The notes under the pieces: generated by a model
Seen by the model: the letters and a program-made list of their open reading frames with translations, nothing else
Told to the model about the DNA's origin: nothing
Databases searched by the model: none
Program-made: the position numbers and the translations under genes
In this document: positions 51,564 to 61,037 of the stretch, in pieces
How positions within the stretch are numbered: position 1 is the stretch's first letter
Layout of the letters: each line of letters opens with the position of its first letter
NCBI GenBank assembly: GCA_003116975.1
Contig: BGKB01000242.1
Coordinates: 359,499-423,498, forward strand
DNA: 64,000 nt
Origin: Aurantiochytrium sp. KH105
Taxonomy: Eukaryota; Sar; Bigyra; Thraustochytrida; Thraustochytriidae
Direction: 5' to 3'

Positions 51564-53541
51564 CCCTAACCGTCAGAGAACTCTTGAATTATCCAGACTT
51601 ACCATATTGTTTCGGTCAAAATGGCCTTCGCATAATGGCCCTATCAAAATGAAAAATTTTCAAATATATCTTGAATTATCAAGAGAACACATGGAACGCC
51701 CATATAACACATAGGCGCGCAATAAAAATTTGCGTTGCGCAAGAACAAAAAAAGAAAACTAAAAACACAATGATGATGGTGTGAAACAAGCTGCTATACT
51801 TGCTGTTCGAGGCCTTGACTCCAAACTTAGGCCTGAGAATGATGATGCGGGTCGAGCGACTGCAGACTATGCCATCTTTCGAAACAGCTTCTTCTTTGCG
51901 AAGAGGTTTTATGGTTCATCTGGCAATGAAGAGCAACCTTGCAGATAGAGCATTCACGGGTGGCTTGGGAACCGGGCCCACAAAGCGCACAAACACTCAC
52001 TTTTGGCGAGCCATTGTCATACAAAGCTAGCGAAACAGACTGATGAGGTAGGTTTGAACAAAGTCTCACGCGTCTTCCGTGCTCGTCGGTATCGAACCAC
52101 TTCCGACGCTTCTTTGCACGTTTTCCAGGACGAGCGAGAATCGCCGACCACAGCTTGCTCTTACTATATCCGCGGTCAGCCGTCATGCCGACGGATCGAA
52201 GTGATCCGCGTTGACCATTGAAGACGTCAACCTCGGTGAGGAGACCTTCCACGGGTGCAGTTTGATTGTATTCCCTGCCATTGTGCCGGACAGCGTGCAT
52301 GATGCGAAGGAGCGAGTCGGCAATTGCGTCATTCTTGACGCCATCCTTCCCGGCCTTCCGATCACTCGTTTCCCACTTCTGCACCTCTTTTGAGCAGGTT
52401 CCAACGAGTTCATCATCCGCGACGATTATGCCGTCGTGCGACGCGGTAGTCTACGCGTGCTGACAAAGAGGGACTGTTCAAAGTGTCTCATGCTCACCAC
52501 CCAAGTCCGTGCTCGGTCCAAATGTCGCTCCGCTCGTCTGGAAGCTGGAAGGGTCGATCGCACTCACGTGCTTTCATAAAATCTGCTTGAATCGCTCAAG
52601 GGGGAGCGGGTGCCCTTGCCCCAGAGTAAAGTGAAGCCACACCATGCCAGCGCTCCTAGATAGAGTATTCACCTGGAAGAAAATAAGAGCCCCCACGAAC
52701 CGCAGGAACTCGGCTTCATCAACTCTTTCTACGTCAGGATCAAGTCTGCGAAAGCGTTCGTTGATGTAAGTGACCATTTGGGAAACAAACCTGTCCAGGA
52801 CGAGATACGCGGCGTGCATTGCTTTGATCCCGGAGGCATTCTCGACGTCGCGAAACAAAGTCTTTCCTTCGGTAGATACATGATCATGGATGTCTTTGCA
52901 CTGACGCTTAAGCCTCGGCATGAAAATCTGCGAACGTACATACGCCGAATACTCCAAGTCATACGTGTCTGGAGATGGCAAGAGTGTCCAAGCCGTCTGC
53001 GTAGGTGTCGGCTCTGACGCTTGGCTTGCTGCACCAGAAGTGCGGCCTCGACAGTCTTTCGTTTGCGAGGCGTGTAGTTCTTGCAGCCACGAAACGACGA
53101 GCGCTTGTGACCGGTCTCTCCGCAGCTTGCGCACGTCAATTGCTGCGACATCCTACCCGCGACAGGCGCACGCGAGCTTGCTCAAGGCAGCTCACCGTTA
53201 GGCTGCGCCAAGCCCAACTTCGCCTCAGCTCGTGCAGAACTACGCTACCTTTGCTCACGCTCGAGGACGGCAATGGACTGCGACGAAGCCCGGGTGGACG
53301 CACGACCCGTTCTCGCCCGTTGGGCCCTGCACGCGCTCAAACTCTTGGGGGATCGCTCGCGCGCGACGTGAGCGACCATCTCCAGCGTCCGCGGTCAGGT
53401 AGGGGTTCTGTGTCGCCCGTGAGGCATCTAACATATTGGCTTATATCTCTTGATAATTCAAGAGATAACAGGCGAAAAATTTTCACTTCTGCGCAACCCA
53501 AAATTAACTCTAGATAATTCGAGAGAACAAGCGTGTTAGGG
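51564..53541. mobile_element. Degenerate piggyBac-like DNA transposon
   Basis: A 1,978-bp element with inverted ends: CCCTAAC at 51564 and GTTAGGG ending at 53541. CCCTA is the canonical piggyBac terminal start. Terminal similarity extends inward (GAATTATC near 51585 and, inverted, near 53515). Both ends also carry an inner palindrome, TCTTGAATTATCAAGA, at about 51666-51681 and, with longer arms, about 53446-53466. Inside, on the minus strand, is a broken transposase. The flanking bases (ATAT and TTAT) do not show a clean TTAA duplication, so the insertion is old or the exact boundary is off by a few bases. Confidence 0.6.
51827..53151 (-). pseudogene. Broken piggyBac-like transposase
   Basis: Minus-strand fragments in transposase order. 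Near 53151 an N-terminal zinc knuckle reads CASCGETGHKRSSFRGCKNY. In a shifted frame an N-terminal domain ends RFVGALIFFQVNTLSRSAG and PLPLERFKQIL (stop near 52574), resembling the start of the DDE_Tnp_1_7 fold. Stops and a frame change follow. The last fragment (52384-51827) contains MTADRGYSKSKLW and a C-terminal zinc finger, CALCGPGSQATRECSICKVALHC. Most of the central catalytic region is missing or unreadable. Frame changes and in-frame stops make it non-functional. The family call is by motif pattern; another knuckle-containing transposase family is possible. Confidence 0.6.
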
Positions 53542-53559
53542 TTATGCTACATTACTTTT
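53542..53559. repeat. Flanking repeat R, copy 2 (right part)
   Basis: TTATGCTACATTACTTTT, identical over 18 bp to 51166-51183. It abuts the right end of the transposon and ends 6 bp before the stop codon of the adjacent minus-strand gene. Confidence 0.8.
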
Positions 53560-53565
53560 CATTTC

Positions 53566-55737
53566 TCATGCCGAGTCGCGAGTGCTAGAGGAGGCTTGCC
53601 CCGGACCCGGCTGAGACTGCGAGGAGGCGTCCGCCGGCGCGAGCCCGAGACATTCCCGGAGCTCGGCCATCTCAGCCGCAGCAGCGCTCTTCGCTTCCGC
53701 CGATTCGGCACGCACAAGCTCGGCGCGAGCAAAGTCAATCACACGCACGGCGCCCGTGTTGGGCAAGAGCACAAAGTTGCGCAGCGCCACGTCGCCGTGC
53801 AGACATCCGGCCGCGTGCACGCGAGCGAGGGCCGCGAGGGCCCGGGTCTGCACCTCCTTGTCGAGCGGCGCCTCGAGCTGGTCCAAGCTCGTGCCCACAT
53901 CCAAGGTGATGACCGCGTGCCAGCCGCCGTCGTCCTCGCTCATGAGCGCGCCGCCGTAGACCAGAGGCGGCACCGTCGACCCCTGCAGGGCAAAGAGCGC
54001 CGCGTAGACGTCCGTCTCGCGAACCACCGCATCGACAGCCTCGGCAGCGGTGAGGCCGTCCGACATGCCCGCCACGGGCGTCTTGATGATAAAGTCGAGC
54101 CCGTCGGGTCGTCGCAGCCGCAGCACGCTCGAGGCCGCAGACTCCCGCACGCGCTCGTAGGCCTTGTCGTACGGCACCGGCAGCAGGTCTACCATGGCAG
54201 AGCGATGGAGCGGGAGCAGGCCGCCCGGCCCGCCGGACGCCGCGTTACCGTTCTTGATGTTGGTAAAGTAGTCATAGGTATCCCGCTCGTAGGGCGTCCC
54301 CGCGCCGCGCTCCAGATTCGTGGTGCCCAGCTGGGCGCGCCACTGGTTGCTGATATGCTGTCCCAGCGGGGAATCGTGCGCGGGGAACTGGTCCCGCGCG
54401 GCGTCTCCCGCTCGCAAGGCGTGCAGGAGCGCGGTCAAGTAGCCAATGTGTACGGATTCCATGATCTCGCCCGTGCACTCATAGGGCCTCGACACTAGCA
54501 GCCCGGCGGGTTGCTCCGCGCCCGGACGATCGTCGTCGTCGCGCTTGAGGAACCACGTGAACTCCGTCGTGCTAATGGCGCCGTAGCGCATCCCGAGGGC
54601 GATCATGTACCCGTAGGCCTGCTCCAGGACCTTTCTCACGCCCAACTGGCTGTTCGCAGTGACCCATATGGACGTTCGCTCGGCGATGCGATCAATCCTG
54701 CCGGGAAACACCGCGGGGCTCTTGTGCTCATGCACGAGCAGAGGCTGCCTTTCGTCATCCTCGCCCACGAGCCAGAGCTGGTCGGGTCGAGCGCCAACGA
54801 CCGTGATGTACTCGACCTTTAGCGATACCTTGACGTCGTCGAAGGGCTTTTCGCGATGCCAAAAGACGTTTCGCAGTAGAGGGTCGCCCGAGCGCGCGTA
54901 CATGAGCATGGCACAGCCCGCCTCGCTCTCCGAGGCGTCCAGTTTGCCTTGCGTGAGAAAGGCGCCCGCGTCAATTGACAGCTTGTGGCCGATTAAACCG
55001 CCAATGTCTTCCTCGCTCATGGCGAAATCCGCCCAATGGCCGAGACGCTGAATTGCCAGTCGCCATGTGTGGCCCCGGTCGGACGCCGACAGGGCCGAGT
55101 TCACGACCTCCTCGCACATGGCGCGCCCAAGAACTTCATCCCACGGCAGCTCATTTCGTCGCATCAGGCCTCTTGTCTCCTGCATGTCACGCCGCAGTTC
55201 ATCCTCGGGGCTGGTCCCTACGGTGCTACCACTTGCCGCGGAGCCCGCGCGGCTCCGCCGTCTCGTCCTTGCCCGCAACCAGCCCCTTGCATCGAGGCGA
55301 TTTTCAATGTCGGCAAGTTCGGCCCGCAATGTCTCGCTCTCCGCTTCTTTTTCGGCAAGCTGGCGCGCTCGTTCGCCGGGCGATAGGTCAGGGTTGTCAC
55401 GGATATCAAGAATCTCAAATGCCACATCGGCGTAATCCCCCCGCCTATCGCTATATCGACCCTCCAGCGCCAGCCTCTCCGCCAGCTCTGCATTCGCCTT
55501 CTTGCGGGCGGCGTCTTGGCGATCGCGAGAAGAATGTGATGCACGCGAAAAAGCCAGAATTGTCTCCGCGTCCAGGCGCGACCACTTCTCCTCCAAGTAC
55601 GCATAGAACTCCTGCACGCTTTCATCGCTAAAGAAATTGGCATGCTCGGGCTCGAGCGCTCTGAAGACCGAGTCCGGCCACTTCGTGTAGTCGGTCTCGT
55701 CGATGGGCAAGGAGACCGCGGGCGTCGCGGTCGACAT
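53566..55737 (-). CDS. Crinkler-like protein: PD-(D/E)xK nuclease-like domain fused to a protein kinase
   Basis: 723 residues from MSTATPAVSLPID (the open frame extends to 55998 but is leader-like). A helical, Ala/Arg/Glu-rich N-terminal third precedes a nuclease-like segment at about 290-400. There LVGEDDERQPLLVHEHKSP gives an E-x-K pair (Glu337, Lys339), followed by LEQAYGYMIALGMRYGAIST and FTWFLKR, the strand-helix pattern of REase domains in Crinkler-type proteins. The kinase follows: Lys552 in DFIIKTP, Glu574 in VVRETDVYAAL, catalytic loop LHGDVALRNFVLL (Asp649, Asn654) and DFA (Asp668) in place of DFG. REase plus kinase is a known Crinkler (CRN) arrangement in oomycetes, chytrids and other eukaryotes, proposed to derive from conflict systems. 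No signal peptide or LxLFLAK-type leader is seen, so secretion is not supported. Its 3' end abuts a transposon insertion. Confidence 0.7.
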   Translation of the reverse strand: MSTATPAVSLPIDETDYTKWPDSVFRALEPEHANFFSDESVQEFYAYLEEKWSRLDAETILAFSRASHSSRDRQDAARKKANAELAERLALEGRYSDRRGDYADVAFEILDIRDNPDLSPGERARQLAEKEAESETLRAELADIENRLDARGWLRARTRRRSRAGSAASGSTVGTSPEDELRRDMQETRGLMRRNELPWDEVLGRAMCEEVVNSALSASDRGHTWRLAIQRLGHWADFAMSEEDIGGLIGHKLSIDAGAFLTQGKLDASESEAGCAMLMYARSGDPLLRNVFWHREKPFDDVKVSLKVEYITVVGARPDQLWLVGEDDERQPLLVHEHKSPAVFPGRIDRIAERTSIWVTANSQLGVRKVLEQAYGYMIALGMRYGAISTTEFTWFLKRDDDDRPGAEQPAGLLVSRPYECTGEIMESVHIGYLTALLHALRAGDAARDQFPAHDSPLGQHISNQWRAQLGTTNLERGAGTPYERDTYDYFTNIKNGNAASGGPGGLLPLHRSAMVDLLPVPYDKAYERVRESAASSVLRLRRPDGLDFIIKTPVAGMSDGLTAAEAVDAVVRETDVYAALFALQGSTVPPLVYGGALMSEDDGGWHAVITLDVGTSLDQLEAPLDKEVQTRALAALARVHAAGCLHGDVALRNFVLLPNTGAVRVIDFARAELVRAESAEAKSAAAAEMAELRECLGLAPADASSQSQPGPGQASSSTRDSA

Positions 55738-56410
55738 GATCACAATCGAGCGCAGCCCCGTGGCCCGCCACTGGCTGGTAGGGTAGGGCGGGCGGTTGAA
55801 GCCAGCACAGCCAAACGCGGCCTCGTCGTGCCGCTCGTTGCAGAACTGCCTGCCTGAGTGCAGTGGCAGCTGCAGCCCGCGAGCTTCGGCGCACGAGAGC
55901 ACATAATAAAAAAGAACAAGGGGCATGGACCTGTCTACCTCAATACATGGCATTACACGTATTAGGTAAAGTACGCACACGTCGATGCACACTTTCATTC
56001 AAGCAAACAGGACCACGGAAGAGTGTCATTGCTTGCTGCATAATTCTAGGACAAGGTCTTGTGAAAGAAAGTGTTGTGCGCGAACTCCACAAGAATCAAT
56101 AAAGAATACAGTCTTGTATGGAATACCTTGGACCTTGGTCTTGTAGAGTGGCACCATCCGGCCATCACGTGAGGCGCGCGCTCCTGTCTCTAGCGCGGAC
56201 GAAGTCAGATGGCCGGGAAGGTCTGCATCGACCATGGCGATACCCCCAGCGGTGGCGGCGCCGTGCTCCACGACAGAGTCGCCTTCCTCTTCCTCGAACG
56301 CGACGACGGGTCTTCCCAGGTGATCGCCTACAACGAGGACCGTTATAGTGAGGGCGCAGTGGCCGAGGGCCACAGCGAGGCGAGCATGGCGCTGGCCGAG
56401 TCTCTCGTGA
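55738..56410. other. Upstream region with ambiguous frames
   Basis: Spacer next to the Crinkler-like gene. From about 56209 plus-strand frames show short protein-like pieces (for example Thr/Ser-rich TMAIPPAVAAPCSTTESPSS in one frame). A possible splice donor, CCCAG-GTGATC, lies near 56319. This could be the extracellular part of the membrane protein below, spliced or frame-broken. Confidence 0.35.
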
Positions 56411-57442
56411 TCATCGGAGACCAGGCCGCACCAGGCGACGATTCCCGCTCCGCCGGCAGCGGCGACCGCCGCGCCCTCAACGGCGGAGCCCACTCCTGCG
56501 CCCACGGCGGCGGAGCCCGCCATCAAGCCGAGGCGGGATGCCGGGCCGTCCGCCCTCGTCTGGACGCTGAGCTGCGCCGCCGCTGTAGCCCTCGTCGCGC
56601 TGCTTCTCGTTTTCGCATGGCACCGACGCGGGCGCTACCAACAGCACCAAAATGTCTCCACCGTGGAGCTGGCGGCCCAGCGGGCATATTGAGCGCAACT
56701 TGCCCGTGCAACGCGCCCTTCCTCCCGCCGTCAGTCGGTGGAAAAAGTTCGTGAGAGCCCCCTCAATCGCCGCACGCGGGAGGAGGAGTGGCGCCATGCT
56801 CAGCTTTTCGGAAACAGCAAGAGCAATGCGCCGCCGGCCGCTGCGGAATTTAAGATCCTAACGAAAAATGAGGCCATCGCGGCCCAGGTCATCCATTGCC
56901 TCGACTGGATCATTGTCACCACGACGATTCTCGCGACCAACGCAAAGTCCGTTGCCGCGGGCCAGGTTGGCGTCGGCTGCGAAACTGCCCTTGGAGGGCA
57001 CCTAGGGATCCTGCGAAAGCTTACAAGGAAGGCGAGCGGCATCGACGAAGAGCTGCAGTTGACGGTTGGCACTGATGGTAAATTACTTGACAGCTTCCGG
57101 ATGTCTCGGAAATCGGTGACAACGTCCACCCGTCGCGCTTCGCAATCGCAATCGCAATTGAACTTCCTCGGCAAGTTTGCAGACAAATTCTCCTGGTGGA
57201 AGGGTTGTTGTTCTTCTGCAAAGTTGGGCGGGAGTGCCAACTTAGCCATGACCTTGCTGAAGCGCAGTCGTTCAGCAAGCGCAGTCCGGCAAGTCTTGAT
57301 CACCCGAGAGCAACGCAATTTAAAATTTGCTAGGCGAAACTCATGTAACCCAGTATTAGTCAAATTAATTTCGTTCGGTCTCACCGTCTCAATCTATTCA
57401 GGCCAAATAGGCCACTTCTTCGCCGCCTTCCTCCGAATCTAG
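56411..57442 (+). pseudogene. Broken type-I membrane protein gene
   Basis: A plus-strand frame open from 56411 encodes a Pro/Thr/Ala stalk (PSTAEPTPAPTAAEP), a clear membrane helix (LSCAAAVALVALLLVFAW) and a basic stop-transfer (HRRGRYQQ). It is closed by TGA at 56690-56692. The same frame then stays open to 57442 with tail-like sequence (RRTREEEWRHAQLFG and AIAAQVIHCLDWIIVTTTIL). There is no ATG before the stalk in this frame. Either an upstream exon supplies the ectodomain or the gene has decayed through frameshift and an in-frame stop. The stalk-helix layout parallels the astacin protein at 27 kb. Ligand and function unknown. Confidence 0.4.
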
Positions 57443-57534
57443 TTTTCGCTACCCCTCAACCAAAACTGGTTCCCAAGTCTATAAACTTTGGCACAGCAAT
57501 AACCTTACCTGTGCTTAATTTCAGGGTGCGCGAG

Positions 57535-58545
57535 CTAGTTTTGAGCGCGCTTGAAGGGAACGCGCAAATGAAATTTCGTTCGGTTCGGTTTTCGTTCGGT
57601 TTCATGTGGATAGCCAGGGCGAACAAGCGTTACCGCGAGAAAGTCATTCTTGATAAGTTCTTCATTGTCGCTCTGCAGCATGTCCATGCATCGCTCCGTG
57701 ATGTAGACCACCACGTTGCACGAGTTCCCAATGCCTTGCGTGATTTGCTGAACAATGTCGCAAGAGTGGCGATCTTCAACAAACCATGTGACCCTGTTCG
57801 CGTGTCGGAGCTTTGCGTTCACCGAGCTCACGACCTCGTGGTTCGCACCATTTTCGTCCCAGTCGTGCGTGAGGTGCTGATAAATGCCCGAAATGCGCAC
57901 CAGCCGCCGCGACACGCGCCTGGGCAGCGACTTTTGCGGGACATGGGCAGCGTTTGGGTTGAACTCGTTCGAGATCATGCGCCGCTTCAGCGACGAGGTC
58001 ACGCTCATCGACTGGGGATCCACGTCCTGCAGCACCGAGCACATCTTCTTCGTGCGCAGGCCCTCCTCGTAAAAGGTCTCCACGAGGCTCCGCGGCTGCT
58101 GCAAATCGCCTCGAAGGAGCCTCGCCATCTCCGACGCCGTCGCGAACTCCAGGAACGCGACGGCATCGGCGCGAGTTTTTCTCTTGGCCAGCAGCAGCGC
58201 GTCATGATCTTCAAATCCAGATCGGCGCCCGCCGCGTAGAAGAGCATATGATGCAGCAGGAGGAGACCCACCGCGGTGTGATGCGATTCCTTTTGGCTGC
58301 TGACATGCTACCAGAAGCGCGGTGTATCCATTGTTATTCTGCAGGTCAAGCTTGGCCCCGCGCTCGATGAGCAGCTGGGCCGTGCCGGGCTACTTGTAGC
58401 GGCACGCGGTCATGAGCGCCGCCCATCCACCGTTGTCCTGCAGGTCAAGCTTTGCGCCGCGTTCGATGAGCCACTGCGCGACCCTTCGTAAAGGGCCCGC
58501 TTGACTTGAGCGGGGTCGCACTGCACGGCGCGCGGCCTGTGCCAG
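57535..58545 (-). pseudogene. Ankyrin-repeat / TIR-domain gene, disrupted
   Basis: Minus strand. Two near-identical ankyrin repeats are readable upstream (VAQWLIERGAKLDLQDNGGW and AQLLIERGAKLDLQNNNGYT), separated by an in-frame TAG (58390-58392). A third unit (AAGADLDLK) lies in another frame, and DPAQVKRALYEG before the first is again shifted. The downstream frame from 58128 is open for 197 residues. It contains helices (MARLLRGDLQQPRSLVETFY) and then a TIR-like domain: IYQHLTHDWDENGANHEVV, VTWFVEDRHSCDIVQQITQG, VVVYITERCM, DNEELIKNDF. Ankyrin plus TIR suggests an intracellular recognition protein. At least one stop and two to three frame changes indicate a pseudogene, unless introns account for them. 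Confidence 0.6.
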
Positions 58546-60978
58546 CCAGCCCGCCCTGCGCCACAGCACGCCTCGCCGCGCCCCACCTCGCCGCGCAGAG
58601 TGATGAGAGGGAGGATTCCCTGGAAGCCTGTTGAATACGATTCAATACGATCCAATACTCGTTCAATACGTTCATTTCTCGCATTTGACCGTCGCATTTG
58701 ACGAAGAGATAGATGATCGCCGTCTTGCGGAGACGGGGCCGCGCAGGCGGGCAGGCAGCCCTGATGCGCGTGCTTGGCGGACGGTGTCGCAAGCCTGCGG
58801 TGCCCATACGTGCGCAGGGGCGCGCTCGTCACAGTGCTCGGCGCAGAGTCTCGCCGCTAGGAACAGCTTGGAGATCGAGCCAGCAAAGATGCGTGCGGGT
58901 GCTGGTTGCGCGAGCAACGAGGCGCGGGGAGGCCAAGACGCGGCTGTATCGATGGAGATGCGCATTCCGAGAAGACTGCCTCGCGCTGCCCGGCGACTTG
59001 AGTTTTGGTTTGAACAGCAGCAAGCAAGAAAGACAGACCACCGCAGCGTCCCGGACGCTGTGAGCGCGCATACGGTGCGCGTCGCGTCAAGCCCGCAGTC
59101 ATGCTGTCTGCAACTTTATACTTTGTGAAAGTCAATGTTGAAGCCGATGCTGGCGACCAAGCAGGGTTCAGGTCAATGAGTCGATACGGCCACGACCGCT
59201 CGCTTTGCAACCATGGTGTCATACGCGCAGCGAGCGAAAGGTTTACGCACAGCGAGGAAACCTTGCAAGGAGGACCGCCGTCATGCGCTGGGTCATGCAT
59301 ACTGTGCCCTTTGAGGCGTGCGTGCTTGGCCAATGCCACATCATCAAGCCTGTTGTCGCCTGCAATATTGCTCTGCCTTTGTTGGCATACTTAAGACAAA
59401 TTAGTAGCGCCAAGGCGGAGTAGCTTCTTGCAATAGGTGTGTAGCAGACGAGCGCCGGCCTCGGCGTCGACTCTGGGAAACTGTTCAGGCCAGCGCCGAA
59501 GTGTCATTGAGCCATATCACGCTTACGGGTACGATCAGGCAAGGGCACTTTTTGTAGCAGTTGATGCGGTGGAATGAGAGGCAGAGCCGCGGCAGGGACG
59601 GAACTTTGGCTGGCCGTGGCTAGATGGGTCAAGTTCATTCGAGAAGTCGAGGCGCTCAGAGCAATTCGCAGTCGGTCCCATTTAGCCTCCGCGCGTCGTA
59701 TCCAGATTAGTATTTTGAGTCATGATGCCGCGGAAATTCTTGCGCGCCTCTTTCATGCCAGCCAAAACTTCTTTGCGGCCCATTTTTGAAGAAAAGGAAG
59801 GCACGCTGATTTGATGACGAAGCACATTTGATGATGACCACTCAAAAAGGTCGGTAGACGGAGAACTGCGTTGTCACTGTTGTCATGGCTAGGTAAATGT
59901 TGGTAGTCTCTGTAAGATGATCCTCGAGACCGTATCAATTGGAAGAGTTTCTCATCAGCAAAGAGTTATTGAGGTGCGCTCTTCTCACAATTACAGTTAT
60001 GCTATCGGAGATTGGACCGCATGGCTTTGCGCCATGCTGTCCACTCAGCGGGAGATGTAGTAGACTCGAGCTTGTGAATTTCACGAAGAAGGAAAGTGCG
60101 GAGGATGTTGGCCTCACCAGCAGGAACGGAGGAAGCCGAGCTGGGAGAGGACATGGTAAAGATGGTGAGAGAAGAAAGGCAAGAAGAAGCAAAGAAGAGA
60201 AAGGAGGACGAAGGACGAAGAAGAAAAGAGGCAGAGAGACAGGGGAAGCAAGAAGAAGGCACAGCAAGAATGGACTTGCAGGGCCCGGTTGCAGGGCGGA
60301 GTGATGACACTCAATCTATTGATGGAGATAAAGATGATTGACTTGGAAAGGCCTATTTTGGGATTGGTTTCGTCGGGTCGCACGCCGCGCGATCTTTGGT
60401 CGGTGGAGGCGCGCGCGAGGCGGTGGACCGGCCGTGACGTTGGAAGATCGCCCAGCGTTTGATGGCTCCGTTTATGCTGGTTTGCATCATGCCTGCTTCG
60501 ATGGATGTAGGATGGCGATTGCCGTGCGTGTCCAGCTGCACGCGTTTGGCTGCGGGCGCGCAGGCGGACCGTACGTACTGCGCGCGCGCGCGCGTGGCCA
60601 GGCCACGTGTTGCCGCACGTCGTGCATGCCGCGGACTTGGCTGCGCGCGAGTCCGTCTCTCGATTCAAGTGTGAGCCACGCGAGCACATGGAAACTTCGG
60701 AACAACGCGCGGCCGGTAAGGCCGGACGCTTGTAACGTCCGAAACACTCGGCCAGTTAGGCTTGACAGTTGAGGATGACAGACGACCTAGGTGGCTGAAT
60801 CTTGGCTGCCAACTATTATGACGCCGCCGCATGTCTCGTCGCCCATTACCCGCTGCGTCATGTGCAACAAAAAAGACCGAGACGGCAAAAAAAAAAAAAA
60901 TAAGTTTATAAGCGAGATACTACTACTGCGTCGCAGTAAGTGATCACAAGCAGTTAAGGTCAGTCGCCCACGCAGGCA
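58546..60978. other. Intergenic, no supported gene
   Basis: Contains an AATACGATTC-type tract (58629-58672) and a purine-rich coding-like stretch (60120-60300). The latter's translation is Lys/Glu/Arg low complexity on one strand and Ser/Phe/Leu on the other. Short frames at 58857-59423 show no domain. A poly-A tract lies at 60888-60902. Confidence 0.45.
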
Positions 60979-61037
60979 TGGCACACGGTAGCGCAAAGCC
61001 GTACAATTAGATCCGAGGTTCGATTCCTTGGACATAC
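60979..61037 (+). other. tRNA-like sequence with pol III B-box
   Basis: GAGGTTCGATTCC (61016-61027) is a perfect B-box within a T-arm that folds (CGAGG / CCTTG around TTCGATT). About 38 nt upstream, TGGCACACGGTAGCGC resembles an A-box/D-arm. Acceptor and anticodon stems do not pair, so this is not an intact tRNA. It may be a tRNA relic or the head of a tRNA-derived SINE. It overlaps the last codons of the minus-strand NACHT-WD40 gene. Confidence 0.35.

Noticed and set aside
51564-53541. Reading the CCCTAAC/GTTAGGG ends as interstitial telomeric repeats
   Set aside because: Only a single unit occurs at each end, in inverted orientation with further inward symmetry, which fits transposon termini better.
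56026-56526. Minus-strand 166-codon frame opposite the broken membrane gene
   Set aside because: The plus strand shows a stalk plus membrane helix with stop-transfer in the overlapping region; the minus frame is Val/Ala/Gly-rich without features.
60096-60341. Short Lys/Glu-rich plus-strand frame
   Set aside because: Pure low complexity from a purine-rich tract, with an equally open antisense frame. No start context or domain.
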